From positions 1 through 64,000 of the forward strand of contig NZ_VSRL01000009.1 of NCBI RefSeq assembly GCF_012184385.1: a stretch of DNA of 64,000 bases, read 5' to 3'. Origin of the DNA: Lentzea indica (GTDB lineage Bacteria > Actinomycetota > Actinomycetes > Mycobacteriales > Pseudonocardiaceae). Shown piece after piece: positions 8,935-16,964 of the stretch. The position numbers were made by a program, and so were the translations under genes. A model generated the notes under the pieces. It saw only the letters and a program-made list of their open reading frames with translations, ran no database searches and was not told the origin of the DNA. The first letter of the stretch is position 1. Each line of letters starts with the position of its first letter.

Positions 8935-10125
8935 GTGGGAGAATTCGGGGCGCCGCAAGCGGATGCGCGTGGCACGATGTCGCGCGTGTCCGCCGAAACG
9001 CACGAAACGAACGAAGGCCACGAAGCGCACGAGGAGACCGAGTACCGCGTCTCGACGCTGGAGCTCTTCTTCGACCTGGTCTTCGTCTTCACGATCACGC
9101 AGCTGACGAGCACGCTGGCCGACGACACGTCACCGCTCGGGTTCGCGCGGGTCGTGATCATGCTGTTCGTGATCCTCTGGATGTACTTCGGGTACGTCTG
9201 GCTCACCAACTCCGTCCCGCCGAACACCACTGTGCGGCGGTTGCTGCTCATGGGCGGCATGGGCGGGTTCCTGGTCATCGCGCTGGCGATTCCGAACGCC
9301 TTCGGCGCAGCCGGTGCCGCGTTCGGCGTCGGCTACCTGATCGTGAACCTGGTGCACTCCGGCCTGTTCATCTCGGCAGGCGGCCCCGGATCGGCGGCGG
9401 CCATGGCACGGCTCGCGCCGTTCAACCTCGGGTCTGCCGGACTGGTGATGGCCGGTGGGTTCCTGCCACCCGCGGCGAGGGCGGCGGCGTGGACCGCCGC
9501 GGTGGTGCTCATGATCGTGTCGCCGTACGTGAACCGGCGGCACGGGGAGTTCCGCATCAGGTCGGCGCACTTCGTGGAGCGGCACGGCCTGGTGGTCATC
9601 GTCGCGCTCGGAGAGTCGATCATCGCGATCGGCATCGGGGCGGCGGGTCTGCCGCTCAACCTGGAGCTCGTGGTGGCGGCGTTGCTCGGTCTCGCGCTCG
9701 TCTACCAGCTCTGGTGGTGCTACTTCGGCCGCGAGCAGGACACGCGCGCCGAGCACAGCCTCGCGAGCATGACGCCATCCGACCGGGCACGGGCGGCGCT
9801 GTCGGCGTTCGGGTGGGCGCACGCGCCGATCCTGCTCGGCATCGTCGTCGTGGCGGTCGGAGTGAAGAAGACGATCGGCCACGCCACCGAGCACCTCTAC
9901 CTCAGCGGCGCGCTGGCACTGGGTGGCGGGGCGGCGATCTTCCTCGTCGGCGAGATCTACTTCCGGTGGCGGCTCAGGATCGGCGCCAACAAGTGGCGGA
10001 TCATCGCCGCCATCGCCGCTCTCGCGACTGTGCCGATCGGGTTGTGGCTGGCCATCGCCCAGGTCGCGGCACTGGTGCTCGTGTTCGGCGCACTGCTCGC
10101 GGTGGAGCAGAAGACGCAGGCGTGA
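8935..10125 (+). CDS. Low temperature requirement A (LtrA) family membrane protein
   Basis: 396 residues from GTG 8935; ATG 8977 (giving MSRVSAETHE) is an alternative that would leave the upstream dyad outside the coding region. The motif VSTLELFFDLVFVFTITQLT near the N-terminus is the LtrA signature (LELFFDLVFVFA), followed by about ten hydrophobic segments. A second block, RHGLVVIVALGESIIAIG, is also typical of the family. LtrA proteins are inner-membrane proteins first linked to growth of Listeria in the cold; the molecular activity is not established. Convergent with the GH13 gene. Confidence 0.85.
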   Translation: MGEFGAPQADARGTMSRVSAETHETNEGHEAHEETEYRVSTLELFFDLVFVFTITQLTSTLADDTSPLGFARVVIMLFVILWMYFGYVWLTNSVPPNTTVRRLLLMGGMGGFLVIALAIPNAFGAAGAAFGVGYLIVNLVHSGLFISAGGPGSAAAMARLAPFNLGSAGLVMAGGFLPPAARAAAWTAAVVLMIVSPYVNRRHGEFRIRSAHFVERHGLVVIVALGESIIAIGIGAAGLPLNLELVVAALLGLALVYQLWWCYFGREQDTRAEHSLASMTPSDRARAALSAFGWAHAPILLGIVVVAVGVKKTIGHATEHLYLSGALALGGGAAIFLVGEIYFRWRLRIGANKWRIIAAIAALATVPIGLWLAIAQVAALVLVFGALLAVEQKTQA

Positions 10126-10137
10126 CTCTTTCAGAGG

Positions 10138-10158
10138 CCGCGGGCTTTTCACCCGCGG
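10138..10158. terminator. Hairpin between convergent ltrA-like and GH13 genes
   Basis: CCGCGGG pairs with CCCGCGG across a 7-nt loop containing four T residues. It sits 12 bp after one stop codon and 21 bp from the other, so it could serve both genes. Confidence 0.6.
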
Positions 10159-10179
10159 TCCCCTGTCGAGAACTGTCGG

Positions 10180-11772
10180 TCAGACGAGCCAGACCGCGGT
10201 GTCCGGAGGCAGCTGATCGCCGTCCATCGGGCCGGACGACAGCAGCACCTGGCCGGGAGGCAGCGGCACGGACGCACCGGACGTGTTGAGCGCGCAGATC
10301 AGGCCGCCACCCTTGCGGCGGAACGCGAAGCAGCCCGCCGGGGCGCCGTACCACTCCAGCTCCTCGCCGGCGAACCCCGCGTTGGACTTCCTGTGCTCCA
10401 GCGCCTCCCGGTACAGGGACAGCATGGAACCGGGGTCCTCCAGCTGGGCTTCCGCCGTGAGGTGGTCCCACTCGTTCGGCTGCGGCAGCCACGTGTTCAC
10501 CGCGGTGGAGAACCCGAACGGCGGGGTGGTGCCCTCCCACGGGATCGGCACGCGGCAGCCGTCACGGCCGCGCTCGGTGTGGCCGGAGCGCTCCCACGTG
10601 GGGTCCTGCAGCGCCCAGTCGGGCAGCTCCACGTTCGGCAGGCCGAGCTCTTCGCCGTTGTAGAGGTAGATCACGCCCGGCAGGGCCAGTTCGACCAACG
10701 TCATCGCGCGGGCCCGCTGCTCGCCGAGCGCGCCACCGCCGTAGCGGGTCACGTGGCGCACCACGTCGTGGTTCGAGAGCGTCCACGTCGCCGAGGTCCC
10801 GGAGAGCGCGACGGCGCCCAGCGAGTGCTCGATGGCCGTACGCACGGCGTCGGCGTCGAAGCCGGCCTCGACCAGCCGGAAGTTGAAGCCCAGGTGCAGC
10901 TCGTCGGGGCGGACGTAGGCGGCGAAGCGCTCGTCGTCCTTCACCCAGATCTCGCCGACGGCCATGGTGCCGGGGTAGCCGTCCATGACCTTGCGGATCA
11001 TGCGGTGGATCTCGTGCACGCCTTCGTTGTCGAAGCGCGGGTCGTGGGCGTCGTCGGACAGCACGCCGGGAACCTGCGCCCGGATCTCCATGTCCGGCAG
11101 GCCCTCCGGCTTGGCCATGCCGTGCGCCACGTCGATGCGGAAGCCGTCGACGCCGCGGTCCAGCCAGAAGCGCAGCGTGTGCTCCAGGTCGGCGCGGACC
11201 TCCGGGTGGTCCCAGTTGAGGTCGGGCTGCTCGGGCGCGAACAGGTGCAGGTACCACTGGCCGTCGGGCACGCGGGTCCAGGCGGGTCCGCCGAAGACGG
11301 ACACCCAGTTGTTCGGCGGCTGCGAGCCGTCGAAGCCGCGGCCCTCGCGGAAGATGTAGCGAGACCGCTCCATGCTGCCGGGCCCGGCCTGCAGCGCCTC
11401 CTGGAACCACTCGTGGAGGTCGCTGGTGTGGTTCGGGACCAGGTCGACGGTCACCCGGATGTTGTGCTCGTGCGCGTCCGCCACCAGCCGGTCGAACGCG
11501 GCCAGGTCACCGAAGAGCGGGTCCACGTCGCGCGGGTCGGCCACGTCGTAGCCGTGGTCGGCCATCGGCGAGCGGTAGAACGGGGTGAGCCACAGGGCGT
11601 CGACACCGAGCAGTTCCAGGTAACCGAGGCGGGACCGGATGCCGTCGAGGTCGCCGACGCCGTCGCCGTTGGAATCGGCGAAGGAGCGCACGTAGACCTG
11701 GTAGAAGACGGCGTCACGCCACCAGACGGACTCTTCGGCGATCTCGGTGGTGAGGTCGGAGGATCGTCGCAC
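10180..11772 (-). CDS. aglA: GH13 alpha-glucosidase / oligo-1,6-glucosidase
   Basis: 530 residues, cytoplasmic, starting VWWRDAVFYQVYVRSFADSNGDG as in GH13 subfamily glucosidases. The catalytic set is complete: nucleophile Asp214 in GFRIDVAHG, acid/base Glu274 in VGEIWV and transition-state Asp336 in LSNHDVVRH; region I reads DLVPNHTS. It should hydrolyse alpha-1,4 or alpha-1,6 glucosides from the non-reducing end. Exact linkage preference cannot be read from the sequence, and a maltose-to-trehalose-type activity is less likely because trehalose synthases are longer. Mycobacteria carry aglA (Rv2471) beside glbO in the same order. Confidence 0.92.
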   Translation of the reverse strand: MRRSSDLTTEIAEESVWWRDAVFYQVYVRSFADSNGDGVGDLDGIRSRLGYLELLGVDALWLTPFYRSPMADHGYDVADPRDVDPLFGDLAAFDRLVADAHEHNIRVTVDLVPNHTSDLHEWFQEALQAGPGSMERSRYIFREGRGFDGSQPPNNWVSVFGGPAWTRVPDGQWYLHLFAPEQPDLNWDHPEVRADLEHTLRFWLDRGVDGFRIDVAHGMAKPEGLPDMEIRAQVPGVLSDDAHDPRFDNEGVHEIHRMIRKVMDGYPGTMAVGEIWVKDDERFAAYVRPDELHLGFNFRLVEAGFDADAVRTAIEHSLGAVALSGTSATWTLSNHDVVRHVTRYGGGALGEQRARAMTLVELALPGVIYLYNGEELGLPNVELPDWALQDPTWERSGHTERGRDGCRVPIPWEGTTPPFGFSTAVNTWLPQPNEWDHLTAEAQLEDPGSMLSLYREALEHRKSNAGFAGEELEWYGAPAGCFAFRRKGGGLICALNTSGASVPLPPGQVLLSSGPMDGDQLPPDTAVWLV

Positions 11773-11828
11773 GGGGGGTCATCCTGCCATTCGTCTCGCT
11801 GCGAAAGGACCCGATCGGTGATGGGCGA

Positions 11829-12230
11829 TCAAGACCAGCTGTTCATCAGGCTGTTCGCGGCCATCTCGAGGTAGTCCCAGAGCTGCTTGCGGTGGGCCTC
11901 GTCCAGGCCTGCCTCGTCGACGGCGATCCGCATGCAGCGCAGCCACGCGTCCCGTTCGATCGGTCCGATCTTGAACGGTACGTGACGCATCCGCAGCCTC
12001 GGGTGGCCGCGGTTGTCCGAGTACGTGTGCGGGCCGCCCCAGTACTGCATGAGGAACAGCCGCAGCCGCTCCTCCGCAGGTCCGAGGTCCTCGTCCGGGT
12101 ACAGGGGGAGGAGGACCTCGTCAGCCTTCACCTCTTTGTAGAAGCGCGCGACGATGCGGTGAAACGTCTCCTCGCCACCGACCTGTTCGAAGAAGCTCAC
12201 GGGGTTGCCCACACAACCATCCTGACTCAC
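11829..12230 (-). CDS. glbO: Truncated haemoglobin, group II (HbO)
   Basis: 133 residues. Contains [54 protein letters not shown] and WLRCM, which are diagnostic of group II truncated globins: the proximal His is in LRMRH and the distal-pocket Tyr/Trp residues are present. It binds haem and O2 in the cytoplasm or at the membrane; proposed roles include oxygen delivery to oxidases and NO or peroxide chemistry. It starts 57 bp before the GH13 gene on the same strand. Confidence 0.93.
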   Translation of the reverse strand: MSQDGCVGNPVSFFEQVGGEETFHRIVARFYKEVKADEVLLPLYPDEDLGPAEERLRLFLMQYWGGPHTYSDNRGHPRLRMRHVPFKIGPIERDAWLRCMRIAVDEAGLDEAHRKQLWDYLEMAANSLMNSWS

Positions 12231-12330
12231 GCGAGCCGCGGCGCGCAGGCCGCCCCGGCTATTGGCTCCGCCACAGGGGCGTGAACTGGCAGGACGCCGG
12301 TTGATCGCCGTCTCGAATGGGTGTTCTAAC

Positions 12331-13239
12331 TCACTTGGCCGTGAAGCCCGCTTCTTCGAGCGCCGGCATCAGCTGCGCGCGCAGGTTGCGCTGGACCGCC
12401 CACTGGCGTCCTGGACGCGTCTTCACGGTGACACGCAGGGTGATGTTCTCCGGCGTGAACTTCTCCACGCCGAGCACCTCGGGCTTGGCCGTGATGTCCG
12501 TCTTCAACGGCTCGGTGTCGGCCACTTCGGCGACTCGGCGCTCCAGCACCTTGGTGGCCTCGGCGAGGTTCGCGCCGTAGCTCAGCGGCAGGTCGACGAC
12601 GGCGACCGCGAAGCCCTGCGACGAGTTGCCGACGCGCAGGATCTCGCCGTTGCGGACGTACCAGACCGTGCCGCCGGTGTCACGGATCGTGGTGGTGCGC
12701 AACGCCACCGCCTCGACGGTGCCGGTCGCCGGGCCGAGGTCCACGACGTCGCCGACGCCGTACTGGTCCTCGAGCAGCATGAACATGCCGGCCAGGAAGT
12801 CCTTCACCAGGTTCTGGGCGCCGAAACCGATCGCGACGCCCAGGATGCCGGCCGAGGTCAGGATCGGCGTGATGTTGATGTTCACCACGAGCAGGATCTC
12901 CAGGAACGCGATTCCGAAGATCAGGATCGTGACGATGGACTTCAGCACCGAGCCGATGGTCTTCGCCCGCTGCTCGCGGCGTTCGGAGATCAGGTTCCCG
13001 AGCGCCTGCGGAGCGCGTTCTCTCAACGGCTTGAGCAGACCCGGCTTCTTGCCCTCCTTGCCGGGCGTCGTGATCCGGTCGATGACCTTGCGCAGCATGG
13101 CCCTGATCACGAAGGCGGCGATCAGGATCAGGACGATCTTGATCGCGCCCGCGAGGATCGTGGGACCGTACTTCTCGAAGAACTCGACCGCCTGCGCGGT
13201 CTTGTTCGCGGCGTCATCCACTGGACTCGTCGCCAACAC
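12331..13239 (-). CDS. MscS-family mechanosensitive ion channel
   Basis: 302 residues. Two or three N-terminal transmembrane helices (about residues 28-46 and 105-150) lead into the MscS pore/beta domain: [44 protein letters not shown] is the classical TM3b/upper beta-domain block with the GxAIGFGAQ pore lining. It acts as an emergency osmotic valve in the membrane. Transcribed in the same direction as the oligopeptidase gene just upstream (15-bp gap), so the two probably form an operon. Confidence 0.9.
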   Translation of the reverse strand: MLATSPVDDAANKTAQAVEFFEKYGPTILAGAIKIVLILIAAFVIRAMLRKVIDRITTPGKEGKKPGLLKPLRERAPQALGNLISERREQRAKTIGSVLKSIVTILIFGIAFLEILLVVNINITPILTSAGILGVAIGFGAQNLVKDFLAGMFMLLEDQYGVGDVVDLGPATGTVEAVALRTTTIRDTGGTVWYVRNGEILRVGNSSQGFAVAVVDLPLSYGANLAEATKVLERRVAEVADTEPLKTDITAKPEVLGVEKFTPENITLRVTVKTRPGRQWAVQRNLRAQLMPALEEAGFTAK

Positions 13240-13253
13240 GTGTTCGTGCCCTC

Positions 13254-15350
13254 CTACAACTCCATGCCGGTGGCATTGGCCAGGAACGTCAGTTGGTCCA
13301 CGGCGAGAGCGACCGTCCGGCTGACCGACCTGCCTGCGTGACCGACCTCGGTCTCGCGGCGGATCAGCACCGGGTGCTTGGCCGGATCACTTGTCGAAGC
13401 GTGCTGCAAGGCCGCGCACATCTTCCTGGCGTGGTTGGGGTCCACACGAGAATCCGACTCGAACACCGTGAACAGGACCGAAGGGTACTCAACATCGGCT
13501 TCGACGCGGTGGTACGGAGAGTAGGACAACAGCCAATCCAACTCCTCGGGAACCGAAGCGCTGCCGTATTCGTCGGCCCACAACCGTCCGAGCAGGAACT
13601 TCTCGTAGCGCACCATGTCGAGCAGTGGCGCTGAGCACACCACGGCCGCGTAGAGCTCGGGACGCTGGGTGAGAGCGGCGCCGACGAGCAGGCCGCCGTT
13701 GGAGCCGCCCATGATCGAGAGCTGCTGCGGCGTGGTCCACCCGTCGCGCACCAGGCGTTCCGCGGCGGAGTGGAAGTCGTCGAACACGTTCTGCTTGTTG
13801 GCGCGCATGCCGGCGACGTGCCAGTCCTCGCCTTCCTCATCGCCACCGCGCAACGACACGTGCACCCACACGCCGCCCGCTTCCACCCACGCCAGGGTGG
13901 TCGCGCTGTAGCCGGGGCCGCGGCCGATCGCGAAGCCGCCGTAGCCGGTGAGCAGCGTGGGACGGGGCAGGTCGGGCTTCTGCTCGCCGCTCACCACGAA
14001 CATCCGCACGGTCGTGCCGTCCTTGGACGTGTACGCGATCTGCTGCGTCGTCACGGTCGGCAGCGCGACGCGACCGGGCGCCGCCTCGTGCAGCACGGTC
14101 TCGCCGGTGGAGGTCGAGAAGCGGAACACCGACTGCGGCGTCACGAAGTCCGTCCATCCGAACCACAACGTGTCCTGGTCGTGGTCGGTGTGAGCGTCCA
14201 CGACGGACATGCCGTGCAGCGAACCGGTGCCGGGCAGCGGGATCTCCTGCTTGTACGCGCCGGTGGCGGCGTCGTGCAGGTGCAGTTCGGACACCGCGTG
14301 CCGGGTGCGCAGCACGACGAGATCGCCGTTGAGCCACCGCACGCCGTCGAGCACCGAGTCCGGTTCCTCGCTGATGAGCTCGGTCCACTCGGCGGGGTTC
14401 GCGGGATCGGCGACGCAGAGGCGCTGCCGGGGCGCGTCCAGCGTGGTGTGCAGGTAGAGCCTGCCGTCACGCGCGACGAACGCCGAGCACTGCACGCCGG
14501 CCTCGGACAGGATCACGGGCTTGAGCGCCCCGTTGCCGTGCAGGTCCGCGATCCACACGGAGTCGTGCTTCATCGTGCTGGGCGCACCGCTCACGATCAG
14601 CCAGCGACCGTCGTGCGAGAGGTTGAGCGAGTAGTAGAAGGTGTGCTCCAGGCCGTCGCCGTGCACGTTGACGTCCGTGTCCGGGTCGGTGCCGACGCGG
14701 TGACGCCACACGCGGCGGTGGAACAGCTTCTCGTCCTCGGGCAGCAGCGCCGGGTCGAGCTGGCGCACGTAGAAGAACTCCTCGCCTCCGGCCAGCCAGC
14801 CGATGGCGGAGTAGCGGCACCTGTCGATCGGGCCCTCGATGAGCTCGCCCGACTCGACGTCGATGACGTGCAGCAGTGAGTGCTCGTTGCCGCCGACGGA
14901 CACCTGGTACGCCAGGCGCGTGCCTTCGAGGCTGGGGGACCAGCCGTCCAGAGTGGTCCGGCCGGACGGGTCGAGCACGCTGACGTCGAGCAGCACACGT
15001 TCGGTGCCGTCGAGCTCGCGCACCATGACGACGGGGTGGTCCTGCTCGGGACCGCGGCGGGTGAAGAACGCCCTGCCCGCGCGCCAGGTCGGCGTGGACA
15101 CCGAACCCGTGCGCATCAGCTCCTTCAGCCGCTCGCCCAGGCGTGCGCGGCCCGGCATCGCGTCCAACCAGGAACGTGCGAGCACGTCCTGGGCCTGCGA
15201 CCACTCCTCGGTGCGAGGGTCCGCCGTGTCCTCGAGCCAGCGGTACGGATCGGCGACGTCACGGCCGTGAATCCGCTCGGCGAGGTTTAGCCGCTCAGCG
15301 ATCGGGTAAGAGATCGTCGCTGGCAGTGGTGTGGAAGGAGCCTGAGTCAC
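13254..15350 (-). CDS. Prolyl oligopeptidase (S9A serine peptidase)
   Basis: 698 residues, normal length for S9A: an N-terminal seven-bladed beta-propeller (about residues 75-425) and a C-terminal alpha/beta hydrolase. Nucleophile Ser550 is in MGGSNGGLL, the Asp is in ESDSRVDPNH (about 635) and His671 is in EVGHAG. It cleaves after proline in peptides up to about 30 residues. No signal peptide, so cytoplasmic. The start is at ATG 15350. The 151 bp up to the divergent HNH gene must hold both promoters. Confidence 0.93.
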   Translation of the reverse strand: MTQAPSTPLPATISYPIAERLNLAERIHGRDVADPYRWLEDTADPRTEEWSQAQDVLARSWLDAMPGRARLGERLKELMRTGSVSTPTWRAGRAFFTRRGPEQDHPVVMVRELDGTERVLLDVSVLDPSGRTTLDGWSPSLEGTRLAYQVSVGGNEHSLLHVIDVESGELIEGPIDRCRYSAIGWLAGGEEFFYVRQLDPALLPEDEKLFHRRVWRHRVGTDPDTDVNVHGDGLEHTFYYSLNLSHDGRWLIVSGAPSTMKHDSVWIADLHGNGALKPVILSEAGVQCSAFVARDGRLYLHTTLDAPRQRLCVADPANPAEWTELISEEPDSVLDGVRWLNGDLVVLRTRHAVSELHLHDAATGAYKQEIPLPGTGSLHGMSVVDAHTDHDQDTLWFGWTDFVTPQSVFRFSTSTGETVLHEAAPGRVALPTVTTQQIAYTSKDGTTVRMFVVSGEQKPDLPRPTLLTGYGGFAIGRGPGYSATTLAWVEAGGVWVHVSLRGGDEEGEDWHVAGMRANKQNVFDDFHSAAERLVRDGWTTPQQLSIMGGSNGGLLVGAALTQRPELYAAVVCSAPLLDMVRYEKFLLGRLWADEYGSASVPEELDWLLSYSPYHRVEADVEYPSVLFTVFESDSRVDPNHARKMCAALQHASTSDPAKHPVLIRRETEVGHAGRSVSRTVALAVDQLTFLANATGMEL

Positions 15351-15501
15351 CTTGTCAAGCGTAGCGGGCGATGAAAACCATCTCCGATAGGGAGCTGGTT
15401 AACCCCGGGTTCGATCACACATCCATGACGCGTCACTTATCACACGTGATTTTTTGCTGGTATGTGTGGTCTCCTATGGCTGAACCGGTGGAGGTGGTCG
15501 C

Positions 15502-16170
15502 GTGCCAGACCGACAACCGACCCCTATCGGCGCCTCGCCACCAGGCGAGACGACGCCGACGGTCCCCCCATGCCGAAAACAGGCCGAGTTGCGGGCAGTG
15601 CCCGATGGGGATCGAGATGGGGGAGGTTCCGGTCCGACGCCGGCGGTTTTCCCCTGGGGAAGACGCAAGGTCCTGCTGCTGAACGCCACGTTCGAGCCGC
15701 TCACGGCGTTGTCACTGCGCCGGGCGGTTGTCCTGGTGGTGTGCGGGAAAGCCGAAGTCGTGCACGGAGACGCTTCGGGGCTTGTTCTGCACTCGTCGAA
15801 GTCCGAGGTGCTCGTGCCGTCCGTGATCCGGCTGAGCACCTACGTTCGCGTGCCTTATCGAGGTCGTGTGCCGATGACCCGTGCCGGGCTCATGCACCGC
15901 GACCGTTATCGCTGCGCCTACTGCGGCGGGCGGGCCGAGACGATCGACCACGTCGTGCCGCGCTCGCGTGGCGGACCTCACACCTGGACCAACTGCGTCG
16001 CCTGCTGCGCGAAGTGCAACCACCGCAAGGCGGACAAACTGCTGTCCGAACTGGGCTGGCGGCTGCGCGTCGTTCCCGCGGCGCCACGTGGCCCTCACTG
16101 GCGGCTGCTCGCCGGGGTGGCCGAGGCTGATCCGCAGTGGTTGCCGTACCTGGGTGAACCCGCGGCCTGA
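15502..16170 (+). CDS. HNH endonuclease family protein
   Basis: 222 residues from GTG 15502. The conserved part begins about residue 55 with RKVLLLNATFEPLTALSLRRAVVLV, continues with YRGRVPMTRAGLMHRDRYRCAYCG and ends in the HNH core TIDHVVPRSRGGPHTWTNCVACCAKCNHRKADK, with two CxxC zinc pairs. The first 50 residues are proline-rich and not family-typical, so an internal start is possible, although no better ribosome site was seen. The homologue is a core actinobacterial gene (Rv2469c position, from memory); its natural DNA target is unknown. Stops 24 bp before the convergent repeat-protein gene. Confidence 0.85.
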   Translation: MPDRQPTPIGASPPGETTPTVPPCRKQAELRAVPDGDRDGGGSGPTPAVFPWGRRKVLLLNATFEPLTALSLRRAVVLVVCGKAEVVHGDASGLVLHSSKSEVLVPSVIRLSTYVRVPYRGRVPMTRAGLMHRDRYRCAYCGGRAETIDHVVPRSRGGPHTWTNCVACCAKCNHRKADKLLSELGWRLRVVPAAPRGPHWRLLAGVAEADPQWLPYLGEPAA

Positions 16171-16193
16171 TCGGCCGGCGTCGAGCTGGTGGG

Positions 16194-16757
16194 TCAGGCC
16201 GCGAGGCTGAAGTCGTCCTGGCGGGCCGTGATGCGCACGGAGTCGTCGTGCGCGGTGATCCGGACCGAGTCGTCCATCGTGATGCGCACGGAGTCTTCAC
16301 GCGCGGTGATGTGGACGCTGTCCTGCTGAGCCGTGATGCGCACCGAGTCGTCGAGCGCGGTGATGCGCACCGAGTCGTCCATGGTGATCCGGACAGAGTC
16401 GTCGTGCGCCGTGATGCGCACGGAGTCGTCCATCGTGATCCGGACGGAGTCCTCACGCGCCGTGATCCTCACCGAATCCTGCTGAGCGGTGATCCGGACC
16501 GAGTCGTCGAGCGCGGTGATGCGGACCGAGTCGGAGGCCGTGATCCTGACCGAATCGCTCGCAGTGATGCGCACGGAGTCCGTCATCGTGATGCGCACCG
16601 AGTCAGCGGCCGTGATGCGCACCGAATCGGCCGCCGTGATCCGAACGGAGTCGCTCGCCGTGATCCGGACGGAGTCACTTGCCGTAATACGCACTGAATC
16701 GTCCTTGTAGCTCGGAAGAGTGAAGGTCACGGCCTGGGGGCGGGTCATCGTGAACAT
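16194..16757 (-). CDS. DSVRIT tandem-repeat protein, unknown function
   Basis: 187 residues from ATG 16757, chosen because GGAGG ends 7 bases upstream; the longer open frame has no such site. After a 19-residue leader (MFTMTRPQAVTFTLPSYKD) the protein is almost nothing but 19 copies of DSVRIT joined by 2-3 variable residues (AS, AA, MT, ALD, AQQ, ARE, MD, AHD), then a short DDFSLAA tail. One copy reads DSVHIT. There is no Cys, no membrane helix and no signal peptide. Alternating V/I suggests short beta-strands, possibly a beta-solenoid or amyloid-like fibre; a multi-core peptide precursor is another option. No modifying enzyme lies nearby, but an MFS exporter gene is divergent across 207 bp. 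Not recognised as a known family. Confidence 0.8.
   Translation of the reverse strand: MFTMTRPQAVTFTLPSYKDDSVRITASDSVRITASDSVRITAADSVRITAADSVRITMTDSVRITASDSVRITASDSVRITALDDSVRITAQQDSVRITAREDSVRITMDDSVRITAHDDSVRITMDDSVRITALDDSVRITAQQDSVHITAREDSVRITMDDSVRITAHDDSVRITARQDDFSLAA
16218..16700 (-). repeat. 19-unit in-frame tandem repeat, 24-27 bp per unit
   Basis: Codes for the DSVRIT array. Unit length is 8 residues for copies 1-7 and then alternates between 8 and 9. Copies 8-13 (16377-16532) and 14-19 (from 16376 down) have the same linker order ALD, AQQ, ARE, MD, AHD, showing that a 156-bp block of six units was itself duplicated. Confidence 0.9.
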
Positions 16758-16964
16758 TTTGTGTCCTCCAGGACTCTCGGGGCGGGTGCGCAAGACCCGT
16801 ATAGGTGAAAAGCTAAGAGGTGGGTGTTCCGGGAACAAGACCCCAAACCGGCACCCGTTCGCATCCGACCGGGTGAGGCCTGACCGGGTGTAACCGCTGC
16901 GCCGCACGAGAGCACTCATTGCCTCTACTGGCCGGTATGGACACGCTCTGTAGCGTTCAAACTG
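16758..16964. promoter_or_regulatory. Divergent promoter region of repeat protein and MFS gene
   Basis: 207 bp between two divergent starts. An 11-bp perfect palindrome GTTCCGGGAAC lies at 16826-16836. On the minus strand TATACG (16803 to 16798) could be a -10 about 40 bases before the repeat-protein ATG. No good -35 partner was found; assignment tentative. Confidence 0.45.

Noticed and set aside
10393-11874. 493-codon plus-strand frame over the GH13 gene
   Set aside because: Shadow of the GH13 glucosidase, whose catalytic residues are all present on the minus strand.
16248-16697. Plus-strand repeat peptide opposite the DSVRIT gene (RDAHRV..., GDPDRV...)
   Set aside because: A repetitive antisense frame is expected from any repeat; no ribosome site, and the minus strand has GGAGG and a natural leader.
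16218-16700. Tandem repeat as a CRISPR array
   Set aside because: Units are 24-27 bp head to tail with no unique spacers and are in one open reading frame with a ribosome site.
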